A stretch of 64,000 nucleotides of DNA from Chrysemys picta bellii (lineage: Eukaryota; Chordata; Testudines; Emydidae), in the NCBI RefSeq assembly GCF_011386835.1, contig NC_088798.1, positions 9,598,501-9,662,500 of the forward strand, in the 5' to 3' direction. Shown in pieces: positions 44,201 to 57,969 of this stretch. A model generated the notes under the pieces. That model saw nothing but the letters and a program-made list of their open reading frames with translations, did no database searches and had not been told where the DNA came from. The first letter of the stretch is position 1, and each line of letters opens with the position of its first letter. The position numbers were made by a program, and so were the translations under genes.

Positions 44201-46377
44201 CAGGTTTTTTGTTTTTGTTTTTTAAACTTTTCATGAAGCAATCTTTTCTATAAACCTGGATAGTGCAGGTTATATTGCTGCATCTGAGATCTATGGTCTC
44301 CCCCGGTATAAATCGGGGGGGGCGGGAGGGGAGGGCTGGCATGGCCCCTTCCTCTGGAATGTATTCCTCCTCTGCAGTCTGAAACAGACTGAAAGTAAGT
44401 GTTGATCCACATCTCTTTTATGAGGGCTCCTGAAGAAGTAAATATTGTTGATGACAACGTTTAGGGAAAAATGGAAATTTACTTTATTTTGTGCTATTTG
44501 GTTACTCAGTAGCATATGTTATGGGGCTACTGTTTCTTTCACTTTAGCATATTTTAAAGTATTTGTTAGAGACACCTATCCTTCTTGTTCCTTTTAATAA
44601 ATTTAAGTAATTAAATAACCCTTGCAATGGAAGGTGGAAAGCTAAAGTGGCAGTCAAATACATTCTGATCAAATTCAAACAAACACAGTTTTGACTGCTG
44701 TAACAGAAAGTCCAAGTACAAGATAATTCAAGTTGAAAGTGACATAATATCATCTAGGACCCGAGTTGCTCAAATGGAGAATCTGTTCCAATTCATTAGA
44801 TTAAGTTCGGTCAAAATCTCCTATGTCATTTTTGGACTTCAGCAGAAAGGCCTTGGTCAAGTGACCCCAGCAAAACAGAAGTCAAGAAGTGAACCTTAGA
44901 AACTCTGCATCTGGGTGGAGACTCAAGTACAAACCCTGAACCAAGAGATCAGGTAGATTGGTAAGCATGATTTGAGTCTCCAACATCAGAACCAGGATGT
45001 CAGAGATCAGAAGTGCCAACCCCTGTTACTACTGTCAATAAAATCCTGGATCTGTCTTGTCCAACTTTCCAAAAGACCTTCTGAATCACAGGGAACACAG
45101 AGGGACTCTTGACCCCAGGCAAGGAGAATGATTCTGTCAGTGATGCTAAATCTCAATTGCCCTTGGAGCAGACACAGAAGCAATGAACATTAATTCATGG
45201 TGGCAAAGAGACCTAGTGGAAGTTTACCCCAGTTGACTTTTAAAATAAATAAAGGGTAAAAAGAAATTTGACTTACTGTTCTACAGCAGTCAGACAATAT
45301 AGAAAATAATCCAATTAACTGATTATCAATTGAATAATTATCTTTACTTGTGTGGAATCTGTTCCAGCAGGAAATTGAACAGGGAAATTTTTGCAGCAGG
45401 GCTCCCCACTTAGCTAAAGGAGAAACTGGTTTCTCTGTGTGTACTAATCCTAGCTGAAATAGATACGCAACAGGTAGGTAACACAAAATATACACATTAC
45501 TATATTCAATTTCCTTTGTGTGACTAATTCCCAGCCTAACTCAAGCCCAGACTGTGGCTAGCCTCTGCATGACCATGCAAGAGAAGGCAAACGTTCAATG
45601 AGCTGCCCTGCAGTTCCAGCAGCTTTAAAAGGAGGTGGAGTGAGGCTACAACCCCATCATCCCCACCGCAATGGACAGCAAAGTGGGACAGGTATGTCAG
45701 AAGGGGCACAAAAGAACCTCTCCAAGAGTGGTGTAGCTGTTGTGTTGGTGTGTGCTGCCTGGCACAGTTCATTCTGCATAATCCAGCTGCAGTGCAGTCC
45801 CCCTAGTGTTCTTCAGTGTGCAAAGGGCGCAATCTAGCTTTTAAAATCCAAGGAGCTCAAACCCATTCAGATCACCAAATCCTTGATCTTTCAAACAGCC
45901 AGCCACTGTCTCTAGCTTCAGTTTCCTGTAAACCCACCATAACTGGACAAGCAAAGTGAAGCCCTTCACTCAACTCAATGGCATTTCTCTGTCAGTCTGT
46001 AACGCAATAACTTTTGAAAACTAAGTTCAATCAATTTCAAAATTTCAGGAAACATTCTAGGCATTGATGGGCATCATCTAATTGATTTTGCTGACAATCA
46101 GAAAACCTAAAAGCCTGATTTTCACCAGTGTGAGCAGTGTCCTCACTGTTGCTGAATTCGGTTAAGCCAAAACAAAACATTGGAAAAGCTAGTAAACATA
46201 AAACTTAAATTGGTAGAAAAACTCTTAGTTTTTAAAATGGTTTAATCTAAAAATGTTGAATATTAACAGAATTTTAAGAAATTCTTAAGTATCTTTTGTA
46301 TCTTGAAGGGAACAAGGGGGCAGAAAGAGGGACAGGTGTGAGAGAAACCTGTCTCCTCGGGGCAGCGAGTGGACACT

Positions 46378-46678
46378 AAGGCCTGGTCCACACTAACCCC
46401 CCACTTCGAACTAAGATACGCAACTTCAGCTACGTGAATAACGTAGCTGAAGTCGAAGTACCTTAGTTCGAACTTACCGCGGGTCCAGATGCGGCAGGCA
46501 GACTCCCCTGTCGATGACGTGTACTCCTCTCGCCGAGCAGGAGTACCGGCGTTGACGGTGAGCACTTCCGGGATCGATCTGGGATCGATTTATCGCGTCT
46601 AGACAAGACGCGATAAATCGATCCCAGAAGATCGACTGCTTACTGCTGGACCCGGAGGTAAGTATAGACCTACCCTTT
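46378..46678. mobile_element. MITE with two internal palindromes
   Basis: Ends TAAGGCCTGGTCCACACTA and TAAGTATAGACCTACCCTT. Inside are a perfect-looking stem (CAACTTCAGCTACGT / ACGTAGCTGAAGT with CGAACTAAG / CTTAGTTCG around it) at 46403-46472 and another (TCTGGGATCGATTTATCGCG / CGCGATAAATCGATCCCAGA) at 46578-46628. Confidence 0.8.
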
Positions 46679-47044
46679 GGATGGACAGAGATGTGGGTGA
46701 AAAGGAGGGATGAATGGACTGACAGTCACACTGCAAAGTCAAAATAAAATCAAAACTACTCACTGGTATCACACTGCCACTACCACCAACCATCTCACCC
46801 CAAGAGGGAGGAGGTGCAAGAGTGGCAGAGATACATGCATTGTGTCCTCTCTCCTCCTGGAAGGACAGAATGAGTGATTCATAGCCAGTCGTATTAACAC
46901 ACTTGCTCTCTCACACTCAAGTAACAGCCTAGGTTGCACCAAACCACCACTCCGATGCTCCTTCCACATTTCAAACTCTGTGCAAGCCTTTTTTTTAAAA
47001 CCAGCAATCAAAAATGAAATAAAAATAAAAAATGACAGGTTACA

Positions 47045-47345
47045 CACCACAATTAGTAGTTCTGCAATTTTACATTTGAGTTCCTACAGAACTCTTGGGT
47101 GAATACCATCTGGTCCTGGTGACTTATTACTGTTTAATTTATCAATTTGTTACAATGATACCTCAATCGGGGACAGTTCCTCAGATATGTCACCTAAAAA
47201 GAATGGCTCAGGTGTGAGAATTTCCCTCACATCCTCAGCTATGAAGATCGATGCAAAGATTTCATTTAGTTTCTCCACAATTAGGTGTAAAGTGTGGCCT
47301 AAGTAAGTAATGAAGCGTGTGACACTATTGCTTATTTGCCCCAAT
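47045..47345 (-). mobile_element. LINE fragment, CR1-like RT N-terminus
   Basis: The minus-strand frame reads FIAEDVREILTPEPFFLGD and ISEELSPIEVSL, homologous to FTAEDMREIPIPQPFFLGD of the plus-strand CR1 at 12808. It continues to the decayed SPGPDGIHP equivalent near 47090-47130. Confidence 0.8.
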
Positions 47346-49449
47346 ATCAGTGTGTGAGTTTGTTATACGAATAGTCTGAATATTTTACGAACCACTGCAT
47401 AGAAGAGTTATTTAAGATTACCTCAGCAAAGTCAATAAGGGTAAAATTTCACACAAAGCCCAAGTAATCACATCCAAGCCCCAAATCCCACTCAACAGCT
47501 ATTATTACAGTATATGGGTTAAAATAGCAGCAGCTGCATCTCTGGATCCTTACATAGGAGTTTAGAACCACTGGATACAGCACCAATGCTAAAATAACAG
47601 ATTGTCAGTAGGAACCGGACTGCAATTCGACATTGACTGTGGTAACAACGGCAATGGTAGCTCAAAAGAAAACTTCAAGTCAGGTGATTTGCTCACTGAA
47701 TTCAGAACTCTGTTTATTAAAGGTTGCCATAACAAATTGCGGTACATGCATGGGGATTATACCATATGTAGTTCATGCTAGGAGACTTTCTTCAAAACTA
47801 ATGATGTGATTCAACATGCTGCTGCCAAGGAACTGAAATCTACTTCAAAGAAACTCCCTGAAATGGGACCTTCACTTGGTTGAAAACATGTTACATTTAG
47901 TGACAAATTCATTTGCCCATAGTGAACATTTTTGCCAAACTGTTTTTGCTTCTTTATATAGGTTTCATATCACAACATGTAATTAATAACTACTCAGAAA
48001 TCAAAGTGCTTATATCCAAATACCCAACAGCCAGAGGGAATAGTCATGAAGATGGTTTGCACTTGCCTAATGATTATCCCTATGAAAAGAAGATCAGATC
48101 ATGGATGGCTTTTTTCCTGAATACGTTAATCTCATTAAATAACATAAAAATATAAAACAGAGGTAGAGGGAGCTTTTTTAGACACCTCAGTGTGTTTATT
48201 TAACTTAAAATCTAATAATCCTATATACGTTGTATCAACGCATTATGGTTGTGGAAATATCAGTGACATTTCAGATGTGGGAAATTATTATTGTATGAAG
48301 CTAACAGGACCCCTCCTCTGAAGACTATCATATGCAACAGAAAAACCATTCACTTTGAGATGGGAACTTCCAGTCCTAACTATTCCACTGGACCATGTGT
48401 CTGTGCTATACTACCAGTTCAGTTTAACTGTAAGCTTTTTGGGGCCGGGTTCAAATTTTTCCTATGGTCCAAGTCTGCCGAGAGCATAAGAAACATAAAA
48501 CTTGTTAGTCAGTTCCCTGGATTTTTGAGACTGAGGGGTAAGTAGTATGACATCTGGGAAGAAGCATTTCCATGGCTTCCAGGCTCAGCACATGCTCTGT
48601 CTCCATGGTCAGGGACTTTGAAATTGTAGTGCAGGAGGGAATTCTCTTGCTCCTTGGTCTGGACAGACTGTAGTTTAAGATGTCTGGGAGGCATATTCAA
48701 TAAGAAGAAGGGATCATCAGTGATGCATACATTTCAGTAGAAAAGACAAATTCAAACATGCTTTTCTTCCTTACTCCAATAAGGTGTCCTCGTGCAAGAA
48801 ATCCCTTTTCCACCACCTCTCTATGTGAATTAGGATCCTGCTTTGCAAACTCCAGCAGTCAAAAAGTTACCACACTAATTCTGCAAGATGGGCAGTTGGA
48901 AAAAAAACATTAATCTATAAATTTAGTCAGTGTAATCTGGAAGTTAGTGACTCGGTAAACATGGAATCTTACCATGGCTTAAAAAAAAACATTTGAACAG
49001 ACACTTCTCAGCAGGGCCAGATCAGGGCACAGGCACTACAGGCTTGTGCCTGGGGACTCAGCTCCTAAAGGCATGGGATGAAGTCAGAATTTCAGCTTTC
49101 AAATTACATTGCTAGCCCTTAAAGTTAAGAAGAAAAGGCCCGAAAAAGTGCAACCGATGTAATGAAATCTGTAGCCACCAAGAGCAGAGGGAGGAAGTTG
49201 TCAAGCCCCACACCTACTACCAGTGCAGACTAAGCTCCTGCAGCACTGGGGGAGGGCGGGGAGGTTGCCACTACAGTAGCTCTGTGGGGGGCACCCTGCT
49301 GCTGCTGGGGAGTAGTGGCTACTATCACCAGTCAAAGGAAGATGGAGATCTTCCTGGCTCTCCCAGGTGAGCAGGGAAGGGCAAGGGCAGCCAGGAAGTG
49401 GGTGGGATGTCCCCCTGCCAGTACACTCTGGGTCACCAGGAAAGGAAGC

Positions 49450-52080
49450 CACACAACTATTGAAGCATCTCCCAGTAGCTAAGGGGAAAGGGAGGCCCAG
49501 CTTCTGCAACTCTGAGGTAGTTGAGGTTGCTACTTCTGGCTCCCAGGCTGGCTAACAGATTTAGCACACCACACTGCTCTACCCTGACCATGCTGTTCCG
49601 GTGAGATTTCAAAACAGCTAGTTTTGCCCAAACCAGCAAAAAGTTAGCCAGCCAGGAAACCAGCCAGCACTGTACCTCTGAGAACAAATGGGGGCTTGGA
49701 GAAAATCAGTCCCAAGCCACTGAAAAGCTGCTGCAAACCACCAAAAAGAGGAATCAAATGGAGGTAATGTAGGAAAAAATGAAACACCTTGTCTGAAGCT
49801 GAACAGAAGGGGCACTGCGCAGACACCTCAGGGGTAGTGGTGCATAAAACAACTAGTTGCTATGATAGTATGCAGGCCCCTCCACTTAAGTCACTGGAGT
49901 GCTTAGGAAGAGGTTCTTTGTACAGCATCCTCGAAGCTGGGGACAGAGTCATCTTCCAGGGAGATGGGAGAGGATGACATAATGCCACATCTTGACACAC
50001 ATTCCACAAGGCTACTTCTTGGTCATGGTTGCAAAAGGACCATTCATCTACCCCTCCAGGACAACAATCCGCCTGGTTGCATAAGGATCTCACCCATAGA
50101 AGGGCAGACAGCTAGTGAGGGGAACACAGGATTCCCCCCGGAAGAACGATTTCTGCAAAAAACTTTCCGCAAGTACTGAGCAGCTCACTGAGGGAGCACT
50201 GCCTGGAATTCAGCGAGGACCTTATTCAAAAGATGCACAGACCGGATTCTGGTCTGAACAGCAAAATTTGTCATTGACTTCCAGCTTGACCAACTAGGGA
50301 CAATCAGGTGGGAGAGCTTGGTCAACCCAGCTTGAATAAAGGCAGAAAACAGGCTCCTGGAGGATAGAACTTTAGCAGGAAAAAGTGGGTTAAAAAACAG
50401 CAGCTCTTCCAAAAGCCATAAACTGGAAAATGCCTGGTCCGGCCACGCACTTTGCAGATGTCACCAGCTGTTAAAAAGACCATTACAGAATGGGGGCTAG
50501 AATAGGTGAGAGGCAAAGCCCAACCTCCCAGCACGACAGAGGAGAGGGAAAAGCAAGGGACTTCCAGGCCAGTGGGAAGTCAGAGTACAGTAATCACTGA
50601 ACAGCCTGGAGGCGAAAGCTGACTAAATCAATGAGCCCCTGGACCCTTTTACCTAATGCCAGGAACAGCAAAGCAGGGCACAACTACTGGTAACTTTTCA
50701 AAAAAAAAAAAAAAGCGGGGGGGGGGGGGGGGATTAATATGCCCCATAATCTGGTCTAAAGGGCCCACGGGACAGTCCAGACTCACTCCCCGCTGCCATA
50801 ACATTGAAGCCACGAGGTTGCTAGCAATGAAAACCTGCCTCTGAAAAGAAAATCCAGGGAGGAGCCAGTGCCGTTTCTACAGGCAGCCTTGCACCTTCTC
50901 AGCCTCCTCCCAGTTCCTGAACATATCTGAAAAACACCCCCAGCACCTTTTTCCCCAGAAGTGCCCCATTTCAATTGTTGAGGCAACAAAGTGTGTCTGC
51001 TACATTGCCAAGAGCCCAGTAAGACTGAATTGCCCTTTTAGAAATAGTACCGCATAAATCTGTCTCATCGGTCTGTTCTGCACCCACATCTCTAGAACCT
51101 GTCTCAGCAACCTCTGCAGGCAGATGCTTCTCAATCTTCAGGACTCACTTCTGTCCAGGCACAAGTGCTGGGGTGGGGGGCTGCTCCCTAGACAACGGCA
51201 GACCACATACGGCGAGGGGGGAGATAGAATTTAAAAATGCAGATGCAAGCTCTCTTTCCTGTTGATCACTGGATGTTCCAGACTGTTACCTACTATCCTG
51301 GGATCCCACATTCTTACCAGGAGCTCAGAGCCAGCAGTGCTTTGGCAGGAACCCCTCAAAGGACCAGGATCAGCACACAGGAAATATTTAATATTTTCAG
51401 AGGTAGAAAACACTGTATAATTCACACCATCTAAGTGGTACTTTAAAACCAGGTTCAAGGGCTGTTCAGGGTTATTTAGAACCATATAAACCTGACGTCA
51501 GAATGACAGAAAATGCCTCACATTTGGATTCTTGAAACCTAACAGAACCATCCTAACAGCAGAAACCACCTTCTCATAATGGGAGAGATCAGACACTAGC
51601 GTCTCATTGTGAAGGAAGTGGGTGACATTGGAAAAAAACTACTTCGTAGCAGGAGTAAACAAGGGAAAAACCTGAACAAAAGACTCCTTGACCCAGAGTC
51701 CCTCCTAGATTAAAACATTCACAGACTGTGCCTGGGCCAGGAAAATCACTATAGATTTGCACATTCAAGAGGCAGATTTTATATTAGCACAGCTAGTAAC
51801 TTTACCTACACTCAGCAACACATTCTCCACAGTGCAGGAGATGGCAGGCACATACTGAACCCCATTTTTGCAGGTCAAATCGCTAAATCCATCTAAAGTG
51901 GACCCCATGAAGAAAACCCCCCGTAACCACTCAAGGAAAAGTGGGAAACCAGCAACATCCCTAAAACAAATAAACTGCGAGTAACAAAACCAAACCAAGC
52001 CCAGACTAACAAAAACCCAGCTAGAGCACACAGAATATAACAAACACAGCCTCACCCTTAGAAGTTCCCTCTGTCCCTAC
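49450..52080 (-). mobile_element. Tx1-like LINE, internally deleted
   Basis: Minus strand. ORF1 remnants near 52055-51231 read WLRGVFFMGSTLDGFSDL and later VDGVNYTVF-type sequence with a decayed zinc knuckle (KYFLCADPGPLRGSC in place of CFxCGxxGHxxxxC), as in Tx1 ORF1. The ORF2 C-terminus appears at 49860-49457: AQCPFCSASDKVFHFFLHYL (CPFC zinc motif), PLFGGLQQLFSGLGLIFSKP, then FLLVWAKLAVLKSHRNSM. Only about 1 kb separates the two, where a full ORF2 would need more than 3 kb, so most of the endonuclease and RT is missing. Confidence 0.75.
50700..50732. repeat. Poly-A / poly-G tract
   Basis: 15 A, then GC, then 16 G on the plus strand. It lies in the internal deletion zone of the Tx1-like LINE. 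Confidence 0.95.
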
Positions 52081-55000
52081 AGAGAAAGACAGAGAGTGTT
52101 GTGGAGCAGGCAGTAATGACTGTGGGGTAGGGAACAATTGGAGGGGCAGATGGGATGAGGGAAGGGACGGAGAACGACGGGAAGCAATGGCAGTGGAAGA
52201 GGCTGTGCTTGTAGGTTTGAGATTTGAGCATGGGCAGCTATTCGTTCCACAAAACAGTTCAAGGAAAGATTAGTTATCATGCCCACTTATTCGGGGAGAT
52301 TTTCCTACATATGGGGATCCTTGCCAACACCACCCAGCATAGGCCTCTGGGGAGGAAGGGAATAAGGCTGCTGCCACCCCTTTATAGCTTTATTGGGGTG
52401 GTTGAGGAGGTACCACAGAATCATCTGCTGGAGTAGAGGTAGTGGGTACACTGCTCAGAGGGTGGAGGCCAAGACCTCCCTTCTCTTGGACGGGACCCAG
52501 TTCAACTGAAGATGGGGACCAGTGGTCCAGGAAGACCCCAACTGGCACAAAGAGGGCTGGTGGCAGGTTTCCAACCAGTCCAACAAATTTCATGTGGGTA
52601 GCCATGACACTGCCACACTCCAAGCAGAGGCAGGGTGGTGGCGTGAGGGGGCCTCCATGTGAAGTTGTGCCCTCTGTATAGCCCAGCTTTTCCGTCTAGA
52701 GTTGCACATTTGGGGTCCAATCCTACAGCTGATAATGCATGGGCAGACTGCTGCGATTGCAAAGAGACTCACTGAATTCCATGGAAGCCAACGAGTATTC
52801 AGCTTGTTTGAAAATCTAGCCACCTACCTGGGTGCCTAAATATGGATTTAAGATTTTAACTTCGTTTTAGTTAATAATCTGACAGAGCCAAACTAATGTT
52901 TAATTAATACATGGCCTCAGAACCCCCCAGAGCACATATGACTCCGTGTTTAAAAGAAATATTTTAAACTTTGAAAGATTAAAAGGACTTCTATGAATTA
53001 GTTTTATTTTGTTTGCTTTGCTCTTTTTAAATAGATAAAGGCCTATTAACAAGGAATTGAGACAAATTTAATTTTAAATAATTCAACCTTATTAAAGACA
53101 CATCTATGAATTAAATGTGTGCTCATGTTTACAATGAACGATTGCATTCCAAACAAAGTTACATTACAATAAAGTTAATTAAATGCATGATTTGTAATTT
53201 GCAAGTACAAGGGCCTTTTTTCTATTTTGAGATTAGAGATGAGACTCAGAGATTTGCTAAGCAGAAGTGAACAGCTCTGTTCATAGTCTGATGTCATTCA
53301 GTAAAATATTAGTAATGCTGTATGATACCTCTATCCTGTTAAAAGTGAATTAACCAATTCAAGTCTCTTCCTTGCCAAATACATTCTTCCCACCTCTCCA
53401 CCCCCCAAAAAGAATGTAATTGTATGTAAACTATTTGATCCTTTGACATCAAACAGTATTAACTGAAAAACTACCCAGTGTGTTTTGGGTATTCTTTTAA
53501 AAGAGCAGAAGTGCTTTAAAAAACCAATAGTCCTTGAAATGATCTTCCTCTGGGAAATTAGTTCATTTGTGTTATACATATTCAAGACAAAAAATATCCT
53601 GACAGGTATTCAACAGTTCATTTTAAACACTAACTGGATGAAAAAATCTCTAGGGTGGAGTGTGTTCAGGTTATAAAGCACCAATGCTTATTTTATCTCC
53701 TCACAAAGTGTTGCTGAGATAATTACTGCTGACAGCTTTATTCAAGGTTCATTTCACTTTTTCTACTATTTTTCTCTAGTTAGAAGTTCAGCAGGGCCCA
53801 TGGGAAGATCCACCCCTCACACCTGTTAGGTTTCTTCATGTTACTAGGGCCAGTTTGGACATGTCACTTCAAATTAGCATTGTACCAGGGCGCTAACTGT
53901 GACAATTACTTATCGCAGGTTTAACTTCTAATTCGACCACAAGAACAGTGTCAGAGTACGTAATTTAAACCTGTTAATACAGGTTGTATGAAATTCATTC
54001 TGAGAATTCTAGAGGTTCCCATAGTAAATCTTTGAACTATACTGAAGATTAGAATGATGGATGAATGTTATATGGGGGAAATGGGCCTTACAAAAATGAA
54101 AAAAGGAGCTCTGAACTGGAAACAAATATCCTGCAAATTATAAACTCAAAGCAGTGATTGTCCTTCTTTAAGTCAGTGCTTAGGGATTGCTTTGCCCAGT
54201 TTTCTGAAATTCTTCCTTTCAGGTTCCAAAGGCTCATACATCAAGGTACAAATCTAATTCCTTCCTTCACGGGTGTAGTGGCAGCAGAAAGCGCGGGGGT
54301 AAGGGGGCATGAAGAAGGCAGCACCATGGTGCAGTGTGGAACTCAGGTCTTTGGGGTCCCTTGTGCAGCAGCAGCACACCAGGGGCAAGGCATGAGTAGA
54401 CTAGAGAAGGATCCATTTATTCCCTGCAGTAGGGAGATTACATGAGGGACCGTGGAGGCCACTTCAGCTACTGGACTGGAGCAGACTTCATGGCACAGTA
54501 TCAACAGGTGCTGCACAAACTTAGGGGAGGATTCCTCCCTTTCTACAAATCAGCAGACTGCCCAGCTCAGCTACTCTGGGTGGGCACTGGGGTCTGCATT
54601 ACCCTACATTACTATTAGTCATCATTTGTATTACAGCAGAGCCTAGAGGCAACCAGTCAGAATCAGGACACCATTGTCCTAGGCGCTGTTCAAATGGAGT
54701 TAAAGATAACCATTGGTTTTGGTTTGCACCATTCAATTAAACTGACTTAGACAAGTTAGACAGTCCAGGAACAAATATTAAAGTAACAAAACAAAACAAA
54801 AAAGTTAAAGGAAATAATTGGACAATAATATTTACTTCAATAGCAGAGTCTACTAAGAAACTGTGTATTCAAGAGATAGAAATAGAGATAAATGCCCTTT
54901 ATCACTAGTACAACCTACAACTTTTTGCTTAAATATAAGAATCATCTTAAAAGGTGAAAAAATTCTGCCACCCTTAAAAAAATAAAACAAAAAACAAAAC

Positions 55001-55689
55001 AAAAATCCACTAGGCATTTGCATCTGTTTGAAGTATAGGGTAACACGACTAAATAAATGCTGAAAGACCTGGAACATGGTTAAGTATGGACTGCCATGAG
55101 GCTAATTGTGGATCTTGAGTTAATTACTTTCCACTGATATGTTTTTTTCAATGGTCTTTTACATCAGTTTTTTTCTTCTCTCAGTATGAACCCCAAGGCA
55201 ATTCAGAGTGCTAGTCTCCAAACTCTGGGTGATTCATTATGTACTTCTGCCTTAGGATTTTTAGTTCAGGCAGAGAAAGCCAGGGAAATACTTTCACATC
55301 AAGTTGATGTTAATGTGCACTGACAAAGCAACAGTAGAGGAGCTTCATGTTTGTCACAACCTGCAGTCTTTAATTTAGCAAATGCTTTATACTCCTATGC
55401 AAATAATGACATTTCCCAAATTTCCAGTTCCTCAGCATTGCTTCCCCTAATTACACAGTGGTTAAAACTTATGAATGTAAATTGTTCAAATGGATTTATT
55501 AATGGGTACACCTGTGTGAATGAAGCAATGATCCAAAACATATATATGCGCTAAAGCAGATTATAATTCACTATATGCGCCTGAAATTTTCAGAAATTGA
55601 ATAATAAACATGACTCCATCACAGCAAAATCCTAGTAAGAACAATACGAGATTATTCATAGGTAATCAGCATGGTCCATCATCTAAATC

Positions 55690-56312
55690 AGGAGTTCCAA
55701 ACGTTTGCATAGTGTGGACCACACCAGAGAGAGAGATTGTCTTTTAAGCAATATAGCAGCTCATAGGTCCTGAGCCTTGTGGTGGCAAGCAGATATCATG
55801 GGGTCGCAAGCAGATATCATGGGGTCACAACCACCTTGCCCATTCCATATTACTAAAATGAGAGGAGAGTCCCAGATAGATCCCAGCTAACAGAGGGGTT
55901 GCGAGTCACTGTAGTAACTGAAAACAAGAGCCACCACCTTGTGACCAGCTAGCTCTCTGAGGGTATGTCTACATTGCAATTAAAAACCTGCAGATGGCCT
56001 GTGCCAACTGACTCGGGCTAATGAGTTTGGGTTAATGGGCTGTTTAATTGCAGTGTAGACATTTGGGCTTGGGCTGAAGCCCGGGCTCTAGAATCCTGCG
56101 AGGTGAGAGGTGCCAGAGCTGGGCTGCAGCCTGAACCCAAACATCTACACCAAAATTAAACAGCCCCTTAGCCTGAGCCCTGCAAGCCCAAGCCAGCTGA
56201 CATGGGCCAGCAGTGGATGTCTAACTGCAGTGTAGATCTACTCTGAGGACCAACACTACTAAACAAGTGCTCTGCAGACAACTGGTGTCAGTTGAGAACA
56301 GTTTGGGAACCA
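55690..56312. mobile_element. hAT-like element containing a nested MITE
   Basis: The outer ends are CAGGAGTTCCAAACG near 55690 and CAGTTTGGGAACCACT near 56312, an inverted CAGTGGTTCCCAAAC-type hAT terminus, with CTAAAT on both flanks. Inside is the palindromic MITE at 55958-56246 and a 22-bp tandem duplication (GCAAGCAGATATCATGGGGT, twice) near 55784-55826. Confidence 0.6.
55958..56246. mobile_element. Palindromic MITE (TGTCTACA termini)
   Basis: Inverted repeat of about 290 bp. Arms: GGGTATGTCTACATTGCAAT against the GCAGTGTAGATCTACTC end, ACTGACTCGGGCTAATGAG against the TGCAAGCCCAAGCCAGCTGA region, and TTTAATTGCAGTGTAGACAT against ACATCTACACCAAAATTAAA. It belongs to the same family as the element at 22775-23080. 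Confidence 0.75.
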
Positions 56313-56709
56313 CTAAATGCTTTCTGGTAACATGATTTACAGCACTCTATAATTCCCGTTTTGCTTACTTCACTACTGACCATACAAAACTCTTCTGCTT
56401 ATCTGACAGGGATCTAGATTCTTGTTCTCATTAGGGTTACAAAAATGTTGAACATTACTAGATTCCATCCCCATTTTGCCTTCTATCCTCAGTAAACCTG
56501 TATTCCTTTTTAACTGTGTGAGGATAACTAAGGTAATAATACCATTGTGCTGTTTCTGCTCCTGCGGTAGAATAAATTAGTGGGTCTTTAGTTTCTCTTA
56601 TGAGTTAGATAATTGCCATGGAAGAGGGCTATAATGGTACTGTCATGACTTGTTCTGTTCACAAACTACCTCAATATTTTAAATGTTCAAAAGACGTAAT
56701 GAGAGAATT

Positions 56710-57090
56710 CAGGGGTGGCCAACCTGTGTCTCCTTGTATAGGCACTGACTCTGGGGCTGGAGCTACAGGCACCAACTTTCTAGTGTGCCAGTGGGTGCTC
56801 ACTGTTCAACCCCTGGCTCTGCCACAGGCCCTGCCCCTACTCCACCCCTTCCTGCCCCCTCCCCTGAGCCTGCCATGCCCTCTCTCCTCCCCAGATCCTC
56901 CTGCATGCCACGTAACAGCTGATCAGGAGGTGCAGGGAAGGAGGGGGAGGCGCTGATCGGCGGGGCTGCTGGTGGGCAGGAGGCGCTGGGAGTGGAGCTG
57001 ATGGGGGGCTGCTGACGTATTACTGTGGCTCTTTAGCAATGTACACTGGTAAATTCTGGCTCCTTCTCAGGCTCAGGTTGGCCACCCCAG
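56710..57090. mobile_element. hAT-like element (CAGGGGTGGCCAACC termini) with nested GC-rich repeat
   Basis: Ends CAGGGGTGGCCAACCTGTG and CTCAGGTTGGCCACCCCAG are inverted. Flanks AGAGAATT and AGATAGTT agree at six of eight bases. From about 56738 to 57020 it contains a second GC-rich repeat (GGCACCAACTTTCTAGTGTG onward). Confidence 0.65.
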
Positions 57091-57969
57091 AGATAGTTAA
57101 TCCATTTTTAATGTGAAGAGCAATTGTAAAATAGAATAATGAGCAAGAGTATAATAAGCCAGTAACCAGTTTGATGCGTCCTGACCACATATTGCCTACA
57201 GATATTCAGGGATACATCTTGGGACCTGTTTTATATTCATAAAGAGTATCAACCAACTACTTGGCACATTCCTGGTCTATGGTGAGATGCCATTTACCTC
57301 ACAGCATTATACAACTCTTTGGATAGCAAACAGAAGAGCGCCTGGATATTTTTCCAGCACGATGTAATTCCTTGGCAGACTTCAAGCACTTGTGCTAGCA
57401 AACTCTGGTTCCAACAAATGGCTCAAACACGGATGGGCTTTTTTTGTGCCACTTTTTCCCCATGAAAATGATTGTTCAAGGAATCATCCTTGAGTATAAT
57501 GAGATTTTAGCAGTGCTAGCCTTTTGACAATGTATAGTGTTACTGACTTCTTAAAAAAAAAAAAAATCAATGAAAAAAGGTCATTTGTCACATACTTTTC
57601 TTTTATAACAGAATATATGCAAAGGCCTTTAATCTTTTACAATACAGGAGGAGTAAAGACCCTCCTAAACAGTCTTTGTCTGTTAGTCTAGAAAATGCCA
57701 GCACTGAACACGTTAAAGATACTGAATGACCAAATGTGTTTTTAGTATTCATAGTAGACTAGTTGTTTTGTCCCACCACCAATCAAAATGCATTTGTTTT
57801 ATTTATTCACTAGAATATGTACTGACTTTGTTCGTTTAACAATGTAATTTTTCTCAACTTAGCAAACATTTACTAGAATAGAAGTAGTGACTTAAAAACT
57901 GGCACTTATAAGAAGTGCCTTCCATCCAAAGACCTCAAAGCATGTTACAAACATTGATTAAGCCTTACA

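Noticed and set aside
52390..52823. Overlapping frames suggesting a small gene
   Set aside because: No domain, splice context or start context. Possibly the 5' part of the Tx1-like LINE, but I could not show it.
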